A DNA stretch of 64,000 nucleotides from JBDZVM01 sp040255675 (GTDB taxonomy: Bacteria > Actinomycetota > Actinomycetes > Acidothermales > Acidothermaceae). Positions 50,341 through 59,013 of this stretch are shown here, piece by piece (positions within the stretch are counted from its first letter, which is position 1; each line of letters begins with the position of its first letter). The position numbers and the translations under genes are program-made. The stretch lies in the NCBI GenBank assembly GCA_040255675.1, contig JBDZVM010000009.1:1-64000 (forward strand), given 5' to 3'. The notes below the pieces were generated by a model. The model did not search any database, was not told the DNA's origin, and worked only from the letters and a program-made list of their open reading frames with translations.

Positions 50341-51552
50341 TCAGGCTGGCTTCGCGGGAGTCGGGATCTGTGATCCACCCGTGATCGCGTGCTCCTGCCG
50401 AGCGGCGGCGAGGAGTTCGCCGTCGAAGAGGTCACGTGCGACCGCGGCGATGCCGATCGCCATCCGCTCGGCCATTGCGTGCGCGTGCGGCGTTGCGGCG
50501 GCCTCTCGGAATTGCGCCGAATGACTAGGGGTGCCACGCGGAGCGATCTGAACGTAGGGGTGGATTGTCGGAGTCTTCAGGCTGACGTTGCCAATGTCTG
50601 ACGAGCCTGCTGGGTCGTCTTCATCAGGGGGATCGACGTTGACCCCAGCTGCTTCCAGGTAGCGGGTCAGGGTTGAAGCCATCGCGAGGTTGTTGCGGCG
50701 CTCGCTGTACATCGGAGCGGTATGGGTCAACTCGTAGCTGGTGCCGGTCGCGGTCGCGGCCGCGGCCGCGCACGCCTGGAAGCGTTCGAGCAGATCGGCT
50801 GCCGATACCGTCGTCTGGTCACGCACGTAGAACTCGCCGCTCGTGTAGTCGGGCACGACGTTCGGTGCGACGCCGCCGTGGCGGATGACGCCATGAATGC
50901 GCGCCTTGTCTGGTATGTGCTGGCGCAGGGCGTCGATGCCGACGAAGAGCTGGATCATTGCGGCAAGCGCGTTACGGCCTTCGGCCGGGTTCTTGGCGGC
51001 GTGCGCGGCGACGCCCCGGAATTCGACACGCACGTGCGCTGCAGCGAGCGCGCGTCGAACCGCGAGGGTGCGATCGGCCGGATGGAACATCAGTGCCGCG
51101 TCGACGCCGTCGAAGACGCCGGCGTTTAGCAGCTTGATCTTGCCACCACCGCCCTCCTCTCCGGGCGTGCCGATGACCGCCAGCGTGCCGGAGTGATCCG
51201 GCGCGAGCCTTCGGAGGTGGGCGGCCGCGAGTACCGCGCCGGCACCGATCAGGTTGTGACCGCAGCCGTGTCCGATGCCGGGCAACGCGTCGTATTCGGC
51301 AAGGATCGCGATCGTCGGGCCGCCGCCGAACGCTCGCGATCGGGCGCCAGACGTCGCGACAAACGCCGTGCTCAGGCCACCGACTCCCAGTTCGACCGAG
51401 AAACCTTCGTCAGCGAGCCACCTGGTGAGCAGGCTCGCCGCGCGATGTTCCTCGAAGGCGGTCTCTGGGTTTGCGTGGATCTCCGCGCTCGTCGCACGAA
51501 ATCGCGCTGCCATCTCTGAGCTCACTGCCGCGGCCAGCGCCGGTTCTGTCAT
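50341..51552 (-). CDS. M20-family metallopeptidase/amidohydrolase
   Basis: 403 residues. AILAEYDALPGIGHGCGHN holds the first zinc ligands and catalytic Asp, and GTPGEEGGGGK the Glu pair. PTIHPYVQIAPRGTPSHSAQ near the C-terminus supplies the last ligand. It resembles AbgB/PM20D2-type amidohydrolases that cleave p-aminobenzoyl-glutamate or Xaa-dipeptides. It is first in the operon, so it probably hydrolyses the compound brought in by the ABC genes that follow. Confidence 0.88.
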   Translation of the reverse strand: MTEPALAAAVSSEMAARFRATSAEIHANPETAFEEHRAASLLTRWLADEGFSVELGVGGLSTAFVATSGARSRAFGGGPTIAILAEYDALPGIGHGCGHNLIGAGAVLAAAHLRRLAPDHSGTLAVIGTPGEEGGGGKIKLLNAGVFDGVDAALMFHPADRTLAVRRALAAAHVRVEFRGVAAHAAKNPAEGRNALAAMIQLFVGIDALRQHIPDKARIHGVIRHGGVAPNVVPDYTSGEFYVRDQTTVSAADLLERFQACAAAAATATGTSYELTHTAPMYSERRNNLAMASTLTRYLEAAGVNVDPPDEDDPAGSSDIGNVSLKTPTIHPYVQIAPRGTPSHSAQFREAAATPHAHAMAERMAIGIAAVARDLFDGELLAAARQEHAITGGSQIPTPAKPA

Positions 51553-51725
51553 CGTGTCGGTGCTCCCTTTGGTGCTGCAGCTTCGGTCGTTTCGCGGCCG
51601 CGGTCGACCAAGGGTGCACGGCAGGCCCCGGTCTCGTCACGACCATTGACGCGGTGCGGTCAATCGGCGGTCGGTTGAGTCAGCTCCGGGCCGAGCCTGC
51701 CGGGGGAGGCTGCGACACTAGGAGT

Positions 51726-52514
51726 GTGACGTTGCCGCGGGTATTGACGATCGCCGGATCCGATTCCGGAGGTGGCGCCGGCATTCAAGCCGACCTCAAG
51801 ACCATGCTGGCGTGCGGTGTGCACGGCATGAGCGTCGTCACCGCGGTCACCGCGCAGAACTCGGTCGGCGTGCAGGGTTACTGGGAGTTGCCCGAAGAGG
51901 CGGTCACCGCGCAACTCGACTCGGTGCTGGGCGACATCGGCGTCGACGCGGTGAAGACCGGCATGCTGGCGTCGTCCGCCTTGGTGTCGTTGGTGGCCCG
52001 CCGGCTACGCGACGTCGAGGCCCCGATCGTCGTCGACCCGGTCGGCGTCTCAAAGCACGGTGATTCTCTCCTCGCGCCCGACGCGGTCGACGCGGTTCGT
52101 CACGAACTGCTGCCGGTTGCCACGGTGGTCACGCCGAACCTGTACGAAGTCGCCCAGCTCACCGGCATCGAGGTGGACGACGAAAAGCAACTGCCCAAGG
52201 CGGCCGAGGCCGTCTACGCGCTTGGGCCTCGCTGGGTTCTCGTGAAAGGCGGGCACCTGCCCGGCGAGGCCGTCGACTTGCTGTTCGACGGTTCGCGGAC
52301 CTTCGAGTTTCGAAACGAACGCCTCGACAACCGGCACACTCACGGCACCGGTTGCACATTGGCGAGCGCGATCGCGAGCTATCTTGCCCGGGGCGTCGAC
52401 GCGCCGGTCGCGGTAGCCGAGGCGAAGCGATATGTGAGCGGCGCGATCGAGCACGGCTTCGCGCTCGGGGCGGGTATCGGCCCTGTCGACCATGGCTGGC
52501 GGTCTCGCGCGTGA
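51726..52514 (+). CDS. thiD: Hydroxymethylpyrimidine (phosphate) kinase
   Basis: 262 residues from GTG 51726; TTG 51732 has the better distance to AGGAG at 51720-51724 and may be the true start. TIAGSDSGGGAGIQADLKTM is the N-terminal substrate/ATP signature and HTHGTGCTLASAIASYLARG the anion hole. It phosphorylates HMP in thiamine synthesis. A GTGA overlap joins it to the acetyltransferase gene. Confidence 0.95.
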   Translation: MTLPRVLTIAGSDSGGGAGIQADLKTMLACGVHGMSVVTAVTAQNSVGVQGYWELPEEAVTAQLDSVLGDIGVDAVKTGMLASSALVSLVARRLRDVEAPIVVDPVGVSKHGDSLLAPDAVDAVRHELLPVATVVTPNLYEVAQLTGIEVDDEKQLPKAAEAVYALGPRWVLVKGGHLPGEAVDLLFDGSRTFEFRNERLDNRHTHGTGCTLASAIASYLARGVDAPVAVAEAKRYVSGAIEHGFALGAGIGPVDHGWRSRA

Positions 52515-52969
52515 GCGACATCACGTTTCGCGTCACGCCGTTCGACGCCCCCGAATCGCGACTGCTGATCGGCGAGGTGCAGGCCGAGTACGTCGAACGT
52601 TACGGGGGCCCCGACGAGACGCCCGTCGACCCGGCGGAATTCGCCCCGCCGCACGGCATCTTCGTCGTCGGCTGGGACATCTGCGAACTCGTCGCGTGCG
52701 GGGGAGTGCGCATCACCGCACCGGGAGTCGCCGAGCTGAAGCGCATGTACGTGCGGGCATCGGCGCGGCGTCGGGGCGTCGCGCGCACGCTGCTCGGTCG
52801 GCTCGAAGACGAGGCGCGGGGCTTGGGTGCTGGTTTGTTGCGGCTCGAGACCGGATCACGCCAGCCCGAGGCGATTGCGCTCTACGAATCGGCGGGTTAC
52901 GCGGCCACCGAACCGTTCGGCCACTACGCGTGCGAGCCGGAGTCTCGGCACTTCGCCAAGGAGTTGTAG
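52511..52969 (+). CDS. GNAT-family N-acetyltransferase
   Basis: 152 residues from GTG 52511. AELKRMYVRASARRRGVART is the acetyl-CoA-binding motif A, and EAIALYESAGYAATEPFGHY is motif B. The substrate is unknown. It is coupled to thiD. Confidence 0.88.
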   Translation: MSDITFRVTPFDAPESRLLIGEVQAEYVERYGGPDETPVDPAEFAPPHGIFVVGWDICELVACGGVRITAPGVAELKRMYVRASARRRGVARTLLGRLEDEARGLGAGLLRLETGSRQPEAIALYESAGYAATEPFGHYACEPESRHFAKEL

Positions 52970-52987
52970 GCGATCGTCATACGTGTC

Positions 52988-53035
52988 GCGCGCTAGCGCG
53001 CTGACCGTCGCATTCGTCGCGCGCTAGCGCGCGAC
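52988..53035. repeat. Two copies of a GCGCGC-TA-GCGCGC palindrome
   Basis: The 14-bp palindrome GCGCGCTAGCGCGC occurs at 52988-53001 and 53019-53032. The second extends to a perfect 20-bp palindrome at 53016-53035. The rpmB stop codon TAG is at its centre. They fill the 54-base gap between the convergent acetyltransferase and rpmB genes and may act as a terminator without T-run. Confidence 0.75.
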
Positions 53036-53212
53036 CTTGCCCGCCTTCAGGCACGACGTGCACACGTTCAGCCGCTTGCGGGTGCCGCGACCGATGACGG
53101 CGCGCACGGTCTGGATGTTGGGGTTCCAGCGGCGGCGGTTACGCCGATGCGAGTGGGAAACGGACATGCCGAAGCCCGGACCCTTGCCGCAGACGTCGCA
53201 GACAGCAGCCAC
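53024..53212 (-). CDS. rpmB: 50S ribosomal protein L28
   Basis: 62 residues from GTG 53212. VCDVCGKGPGFGMSVSHSH and CTSCLKAGKVAR give the two CxxC pairs of a zinc-containing (C+) L28. It is divergent from the DAK2 gene, as in other actinobacteria. The stop is embedded in a palindrome. Confidence 0.96.
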   Translation of the reverse strand: MAAVCDVCGKGPGFGMSVSHSHRRNRRRWNPNIQTVRAVIGRGTRKRLNVCTSCLKAGKVAR

Positions 53213-53386
53213 GGGAGACACTCCAAGATCGCTAAGTGGGCATAGAAACTGCCCGCGCCGATGCACAGGCAACCGGTCGAGAGTATCGGACCACAGGTCG
53301 GTCACGCCAACCGGGCCCCGCCGGCCGACCTGGCTAGCCTCGTTTGTGACAAGCCGACATTTTGACACGCCGAGATAGGAGGCCGA

Positions 53387-54961
53387 GTGCTGCAGGCTCT
53401 CGACGCTACCGCCGTGCGCCGCTGGTACCAGTGGGGCTTGGCCGCGCTCGACGCGAGCCGCGATGAGATCAACTCGCTCAACGTCTTTCCGGTACCCGAT
53501 GCCGACACCGGCACGAACCTGCACCTCACGCTCGAGAGCGCGATCAAGCCGGACGACGAAGAGCTGCCGGCTTTCGACCATGCGCATCTTGCCGAGACTG
53601 CCCTGTCGATGGCCAGGCTCGCGCTACTCGGCGCTCGCGGCAGCTCGGGCGTGATCTTGAGCCAGCTGCTGCGCGGCGTGGCCGAGGTGCTGGCCGCGCA
53701 GCGCTTGCCGCCGCGTGGGCTCGGGCTCGCCCGCGCGCTGGAGCGCGCGGTCGAACTCGCCTACGCCGCCGTGTCTCAACCGGTCGAGGGAACCATGCTG
53801 ACCGTCGCGCGGGCGGCCGCCACGGCCGCCCGCGCGACAGGCTCCGACGATCTGCCCACCGTGGTCGACGCGGCCGCCGCGGCCGCCCGCGACGCCCTCG
53901 CCGACACGCCGCGCCAACTCGACGTGCTCGGCCGGGCCGGCGTCGTCGATGCCGGCGGCAGGGGAGTCGTGGTGCTCCTCGACGTGCTGCAAGCCGTGGT
54001 GAACGAGCGGGCCCTTCCGATGATCCGACGTCCGGTCGCGCGGCCACGCCTCGAAGCCGTGTCCGATGCCGGGGGTCCCGCGACGCAGACGCCGGCTTAC
54101 GAAGTCATGTACCTGCTCGACGCGGCCGACGAACGCATACCCGCGTTGCGTGCCGATCTCGACCGCTTCGGCGATTCCGTCGTAGTTTCGGGCGGCGACG
54201 GGCTTTGGCACGTGCACGTGCACACCGACGACGCGAACGCCGTCGTCGACACGGCAGCGGCAATCGGGCGGCCGCACCGCGTGAAAGTCACGCCGCTGCG
54301 TTCTTTCGACGACGCCGATCATGAGGACGACGGTCCCGACAGCCACGCGGTTGTCGTCGTCATCGGTGACGGTTCGGCGTGGCGAGCGCTCCGCGCCGTA
54401 TTCAACGACGCCGGCGCCTTCGTCGTCGAGGCGACACCAGACCTCGCCGACCGGTTGCTCGGTTTCGGTGCTCGGCGGCTCTTGCTGTTGGTCGACACGG
54501 CTTGCACGTCGTCCGCGCTTGAAGTCGCGAAATCTCTTCGAGGAAAGGGCGTTCAAACCCAGGTCGTGGCGGCGAAATCAGCCGTCCAAGTGCTTGCCGC
54601 GGTGGCCTTGCACGATCCTTACCGTTCACTCGCCGACGAAGCGGCGGCGATGACCGCCGCCGTGGTCGCCACCCGCTGTGCCTTTGTCCGCTCCGACGGT
54701 GACATCTTCGTCGGCGTCGCCGACGGTGACACGTTCGTCGGCGTCGCCGACGGTTCTGAGCCGGTGAGGAGCGGCGATCCTCTCGAGGTCGTGACGGCAC
54801 TTCTCGACCGGCTACTTTCGGCTGACGCGGAGATCGTCACTGTCGTAGCCGCGCCGGCGTACTGTCGGCGCATCGCGGAGACGATGCGCGACGAGAAGCA
54901 CCAACTCGACATCGCGACAATTCCAGCCGCCATCGACGAAATCTGGCTCGGAGTCGAGTGA
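53387..54961 (+). CDS. DAK2-domain protein (FakA/YloV-like)
   Basis: 524 residues from GTG 53387, after AGGAGG. The DhaL-like domain (about 5-200) has NVFPVPDADTGTNL with the Mg-binding aspartates and GARGSSGVILSQLLRG. The C-terminal part has the DUF1949/EDD-like region VSGGDGLWHVHVHTDDANA. In firmicutes FakA phosphorylates fatty acids with FakB partners; actinobacterial members next to recG and rpmB are unproven. A duplicated nonapeptide DGDxFVGVA (from a 27-base tandem repeat at 54695) is odd. The TGA overlaps the recG ATG. Confidence 0.87.
   Translation: MLQALDATAVRRWYQWGLAALDASRDEINSLNVFPVPDADTGTNLHLTLESAIKPDDEELPAFDHAHLAETALSMARLALLGARGSSGVILSQLLRGVAEVLAAQRLPPRGLGLARALERAVELAYAAVSQPVEGTMLTVARAAATAARATGSDDLPTVVDAAAAAARDALADTPRQLDVLGRAGVVDAGGRGVVVLLDVLQAVVNERALPMIRRPVARPRLEAVSDAGGPATQTPAYEVMYLLDAADERIPALRADLDRFGDSVVVSGGDGLWHVHVHTDDANAVVDTAAAIGRPHRVKVTPLRSFDDADHEDDGPDSHAVVVVIGDGSAWRALRAVFNDAGAFVVEATPDLADRLLGFGARRLLLLVDTACTSSALEVAKSLRGKGVQTQVVAAKSAVQVLAAVALHDPYRSLADEAAAMTAAVVATRCAFVRSDGDIFVGVADGDTFVGVADGSEPVRSGDPLEVVTALLDRLLSADAEIVTVVAAPAYCRRIAETMRDEKHQLDIATIPAAIDEIWLGVE
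54695..54748 (+). repeat. 27-base tandem duplication inside DAK2 gene
   Basis: Two successive 27-base units start GACGGTGAC at 54695 and 54722 and differ at three positions. They encode DGDIFVGVA and DGDTFVGVA, and a third partial unit DGSEP follows. The frame is kept. Confidence 0.8.
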
Positions 54962-57132
54962 TGGCGAGGCTCGATACTCCGCTGTCGAAGATTCTCGGCG
55001 GCGCAAGCGCCGCTAAACTCGCGAAACATCTCGACCTGCGTACGGTCGACGACTTGTTGCGGCACTATCCGCGCAGGTGGGCGAAGCGCGGTGAACTCAC
55101 CGACCTTCGTCACCTCACCGCGGGCGAACACGTCACGATCTACGCGCGCATCGACGGCGTGCACACCAGACGCATTCGTCCGAAGCTCACCCTGACGACC
55201 GTCGCCGTCACCGACGGCGTGACGACGCTGAGCCTTCCGTTCTTCAACTTGAAGCCGTTTCAGCTCAAGAACTTCGTGCCAGGCCGTGCCGCCTTTTTCG
55301 CCGGCAAGGTCGAGACCTTCCGGCGCAATTCGCAGCTCACTCATCCCGAAGTCGAGTTCATCGACGAGTTCGAGGGCCCTGATTCCGCTTTCGCCGCAGC
55401 TCTCGTGCCGATTTATCCGGCCACCAAAGAAGTCTCGACGATGACGATTCGCAAGGCCGTACAGGTCGCGCTCGACACGGTCGACTTACCCGACGATCCG
55501 GTCCCTGCCGAGACGCGCGAACGGCTAAGGCTCCTCGATTTCGCCGTCGCGCTCGAAGGAATTCACCGGCCCAAGTCGTACGAACAACTTTCAGCGGCGC
55601 GCAAACGGCTGGCGTTCGACGAGGCGTTCATATTGCAAACCGCGATGGCTCTAAGAAGAGCCGATGACGCCGCACTTCCGGCTACGCCGCGTCGTCCGGT
55701 CAAAGGCGGGTTGCTCGACGCCTTCGACGCCCGGTTGCCGTTCGAGCTCACCAGCGGGCAGCAAGCCGTTGGCGAGACCATCGAACACGAGCTGTCGCGC
55801 GACCATCCGATGCATCGGTTGTTGCAGGGCGAGGTGGGCTCGGGCAAAACCGTCGTCGCGTTACGGGCAATGTTGACCGTCGTCGACTCTGGCGGGCAAG
55901 CGGCGTTGCTAGCACCGACAGAAGTGCTTGCGCAGCAGCACTTTCGTTCTATTACCGCCATGCTTGGTCCACTTGCGATGCGCGGCCAACTCGGCGGTGC
56001 CGACAAGGCGACGACCGTGACTTTGCTCACTGGGGCGATGAGCCAAAGCGCCCGGCGCAAGGCGTTGCTCGATGCCGCCTCGGGCGAGGCGGGCATCGTC
56101 ATCGGCACCCATGCGCTCCTGCAAGAACACGTTTCGTTCGCGGATTTAGGGTTAATCGTCGTCGACGAGCAGCACAGGTTCGGCGTCGAGCAACGCGACG
56201 CTTTGCGTGAAAAGGCGCGCGACGATCGGCGTCCGCACGTTCTTGTCATGACCGCGACGCCTATCCCGCGCACGATCGCGATGACTGTTTACGGAGACCT
56301 CGACGTCTCAACGCTTGACGAATTGCCGAAAGGCCGCTCGCCGATCGATACGTATGTCGCGCCGGTACTTGAGAAAGCCCGTTGGCGCGAACGCATTTGG
56401 CAGCGCGTGCGCGAAGAAGTCGAGGCGGGTCACCAGGCTTACGTCGTGTGCCCGCGCATCGGCGACGACGAGCCGCCCGATGCCGAACTCGAAGAAGCCG
56501 AGGAGCCGGAAGACGAACGTCGTCCGCCGCTCGCCGTCCTCGACATCGGTCCGCAACTTGCCGACTACGAATTGAAGGGTTTGCGAGTCGAAATTCTGCA
56601 CGGTCGCATGCACCCTGACGCCAAAGACGCCGTCATGCGGGCGTTCGTCGCGGGCGAGATCGACGTGTTAGTCGCCACCACGGTCATCGAGGTCGGCGTC
56701 GACGTTCCCAACGCCACGGTCATGGTGATTTTGGACGCCGATCGCTTCGGCATCTCGCAACTGCACCAACTTCGCGGCCGCATCGGCCGGGGTTCGGCGG
56801 CGAGCTTGTGCCTGCTCGTCACGGAAATGCCGCTCGGCACGCCGGCCCGCGATCGCCTCGACGCCTTGGCCAAAACCTCCGACGGCTTCGCGCTTTCCGA
56901 ACTCGACCTCGAGCAGCGTCGCGAAGGCACGATCCTCGGTCAGCGCCAGCACGGCCGAAGTGACCTGAAGCTTCTCTCCCTCGTTAAGGACCGCGACATC
57001 ATCGAGCATGCTCGTGCCGAGGCGGCAATGCTCATCGACGCAGACCCGTTGCTTTGTGAGCATCCGCTGCTGGCCGCGCCGGTCGAGCGGCTGCTGGCGA
57101 GCGAACGCGCCCAGTTCCTCGAAAAGGCCTGA
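54961..57132 (+). CDS. recG: ATP-dependent DNA helicase
   Basis: 723 residues from ATG 54961 (GTG 54958 is possible). An N-terminal wedge/OB domain precedes helicase motif I GEVGSGKTVVALRA, Ia LAPTEVLAQQH, II VVDEQHRFG (DEQH), III MTATPIPRT and VI QLRGRIGRG. It reverses stalled forks and branch-migrates Holliday junctions. It begins the block recG-rsmD-coaD. Confidence 0.95.
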   Translation: MARLDTPLSKILGGASAAKLAKHLDLRTVDDLLRHYPRRWAKRGELTDLRHLTAGEHVTIYARIDGVHTRRIRPKLTLTTVAVTDGVTTLSLPFFNLKPFQLKNFVPGRAAFFAGKVETFRRNSQLTHPEVEFIDEFEGPDSAFAAALVPIYPATKEVSTMTIRKAVQVALDTVDLPDDPVPAETRERLRLLDFAVALEGIHRPKSYEQLSAARKRLAFDEAFILQTAMALRRADDAALPATPRRPVKGGLLDAFDARLPFELTSGQQAVGETIEHELSRDHPMHRLLQGEVGSGKTVVALRAMLTVVDSGGQAALLAPTEVLAQQHFRSITAMLGPLAMRGQLGGADKATTVTLLTGAMSQSARRKALLDAASGEAGIVIGTHALLQEHVSFADLGLIVVDEQHRFGVEQRDALREKARDDRRPHVLVMTATPIPRTIAMTVYGDLDVSTLDELPKGRSPIDTYVAPVLEKARWRERIWQRVREEVEAGHQAYVVCPRIGDDEPPDAELEEAEEPEDERRPPLAVLDIGPQLADYELKGLRVEILHGRMHPDAKDAVMRAFVAGEIDVLVATTVIEVGVDVPNATVMVILDADRFGISQLHQLRGRIGRGSAASLCLLVTEMPLGTPARDRLDALAKTSDGFALSELDLEQRREGTILGQRQHGRSDLKLLSLVKDRDIIEHARAEAAMLIDADPLLCEHPLLAAPVERLLASERAQFLEKA

Positions 57133-57136
57133 CGCC

Positions 57137-57709
57137 ATGACCCGCATCGTCGCCGGCAGGTTGGGCGGACGCCGATTGGCGGTGCCGGCGTCCGGCACCC
57201 GTCCGACGTCCGACATGGCGCGCGAGGGCCTGTTCTCGACCCTCACGTCGCTGCTCGGCGGCTTCGACGGCGTCCGTTTTCTCGACCTGTACGCCGGTTC
57301 CGGCGCCGTCGGGCTTGAGGCGTGGTCGCGAGGCGCGGCCCGCGTGGTGTTCGTCGAGTCGTCGCGGCGGGCCCTGCTGACGCTGCGGCAAAACGTCGCC
57401 GACGCTCCCGGCGCCGAACCCGGCTCGCTCACGATCGTCGCGGGCAAGGCGGAAAGCCTAGGGCGCGAGGCCGCGGCGTCCGGTTTCGATGTGGTGTTCG
57501 CGGATCCGCCGTACGAGGTCGCGAGCGGCACGCTGGCCGACGTGCTCGACGGTTTGCGTCAACGAGGTCTCATCGAGCCGGGCACGGTCGTCGCGGTCGA
57601 GCGGGCGAGCCGCGACGCATGGAAGTGGCCAGAGCACGTCGAAGCGCTGCGCGCCAGACGCTATGGTGACGCCACGATCTGGTACGGCCGAGCGATCGAT
57701 TCACCTTAG
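57137..57709 (+). CDS. rsmD: 16S rRNA (guanine-N2 966) methyltransferase
   Basis: 190 residues from ATG 57137 (MTRIVAGRLGGRRL). FLDLYAGSGAVGLEAWSRG is the SAM-binding motif I and VVFADPPYEV the catalytic DPPY. Its neighbour coaD is the usual partner. Confidence 0.94.
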   Translation: MTRIVAGRLGGRRLAVPASGTRPTSDMAREGLFSTLTSLLGGFDGVRFLDLYAGSGAVGLEAWSRGAARVVFVESSRRALLTLRQNVADAPGAEPGSLTIVAGKAESLGREAAASGFDVVFADPPYEVASGTLADVLDGLRQRGLIEPGTVVAVERASRDAWKWPEHVEALRARRYGDATIWYGRAIDSP

Positions 57710-57720
57710 GAGGCGTCGAA

Positions 57721-58236
57721 GTGCACAAGGCGGTGTGCCCGGGCTCGTTCGACCCCGTTACCAACGGCCACCTCGACATCGTGGCTCGCGCGTCGAAGCT
57801 GTACGACGAGGTTACGGTCGCGATCGGCCGAAACGACGCGAAGCGGTGCCTGTTCACCGTCGAGGAGCGCATCGAGATGGTGCGCGAAACGACCGCGCGG
57901 TACGGCAACGTGGTGGTCGAGGCGTTCGACGGCTTGCTGGTCGACTTTTGCAGGTCCCACGACATACCGGTGATCGTCAAGGGCCTGCGGGCGGTGAGCG
58001 ACTTCGACTACGAGTTGCAGATGGCGCAGATGAACCACGGCTTGGGCGGCGTCGAGACACTGTTTCTCTCCACGAACCCGCTCTACAGTTTCTTGTCGTC
58101 GAGTCTCGTCAAGGAGGTCGCCACGTACGGTGGGGATGTCTCCGGACTTGTGCCGGAGAGCGTGTTGCGCCGTTTGACGCAGCGCATCACGCAGAGGGGC
58201 AACAAGCCGGGGGGCAGCAAGCAGGGGTCCGACTAA
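57721..58236 (+). CDS. coaD: Phosphopantetheine adenylyltransferase
   Basis: 171 residues from GTG 57721, with TAGGAGG upstream. PGSFDPVTNGHLDIV carries the TxGH nucleotide-binding motif. Makes dephospho-CoA in CoA synthesis. Confidence 0.96.
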   Translation: MHKAVCPGSFDPVTNGHLDIVARASKLYDEVTVAIGRNDAKRCLFTVEERIEMVRETTARYGNVVVEAFDGLLVDFCRSHDIPVIVKGLRAVSDFDYELQMAQMNHGLGGVETLFLSTNPLYSFLSSSLVKEVATYGGDVSGLVPESVLRRLTQRITQRGNKPGGSKQGSD

Positions 58237-58268
58237 GCTCGTTCGTCCACCGCCGGGAGATCGCCATC

Positions 58269-58769
58269 GTGGAACTGAAAGACAAACTCGACGAGATCGT
58301 CGCGGCGATCGAATCGGCCCGGGCAATGCCGATGTCGGCGTCGTGCATCGTGAACCGCGGCCACATCCTCGGCATGCTCGACGAACTGCGCGAGTTGATC
58401 CCGACTGAGATGCAACGCGCCGAGTCGCTGCTGCACGACCGCGAGGGCGTGGTCGAGGAGGGCCGCCGCGAGGCCGAGCGGATCATTGCGGAGGCGCGTG
58501 TCGAGCGGCAGCGCCTCGTGGGCGAGACGGAGGTGCACCAAGTGGCCGTCGCCGAGGCGACGAGGCTGCGCGAAGACGCCGAGAGTGAGGCACGCCGCAT
58601 GCGCCAAGAGGTCGACGACTACGTCGACACCAAGCTCGCCAACTTCGAGATTGTATTGAACAAGACGCTCGCGGCAGTGCTGCGCGGCCGCGACAAGTTG
58701 CACGGCCGGCACGAAATGGAGCAACTCGCGGGTGAGCCGCTGGACGACGAGCCACTGCCCGGCGCGTAG
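58269..58769 (+). CDS. Coiled-coil protein, DivIVA-like cell-division initiation family
   Basis: 166 residues from GTG 58269 (MELKDKLDEIVAAIES). A short ordered start with NRGHILGMLDELRELIP is followed by a long predicted coiled coil (about 55-145) rich in E/R/A heptads such as REGVVEEGRREAERIIAEAR. A homologue follows coaD in mycobacteria and streptomycetes and is usually labelled as a cell-division initiation or DivIVA-related protein. Function is not established. Confidence 0.8.
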   Translation: MELKDKLDEIVAAIESARAMPMSASCIVNRGHILGMLDELRELIPTEMQRAESLLHDREGVVEEGRREAERIIAEARVERQRLVGETEVHQVAVAEATRLREDAESEARRMRQEVDDYVDTKLANFEIVLNKTLAAVLRGRDKLHGRHEMEQLAGEPLDDEPLPGA

Positions 58770-58811
58770 GCGGAGCCGGAGCGCTCGAGGGCGGCAGAGC
58801 GCGTGACTTCA

Positions 58812-58864
58812 TGATCACGAAGACTTTTACCCCGATAGGTGCCGAAAAGTCTTCGTGATCACCG
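58812..58864 (-). repeat. Dispersed inverted-repeat element, copy B
   Basis: A perfect 17-bp inverted repeat TGATCACGAAGACTTTT (58812-58828) and its complement (58845-58861) surround a 16-base loop. On the minus strand it aligns with 43315-43367 at 45 of 53 positions. It lies in the gap 58770-59013, where I see no gene. Confidence 0.85.
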
Positions 58865-59013
58865 GAAGGGCACGGGCGTTCCGCAGGCTCGAATCGACGC
58901 CCGTCCCACCTGGAAGGTATCCTCGGACTCGGTTTCGTCTCCGGGCATCCGGTCGGCGGAAGCATCGACGTGTTCGATCACCATCTCGTCACGCGCGAAA
59001 GGAGTGCGAGACT

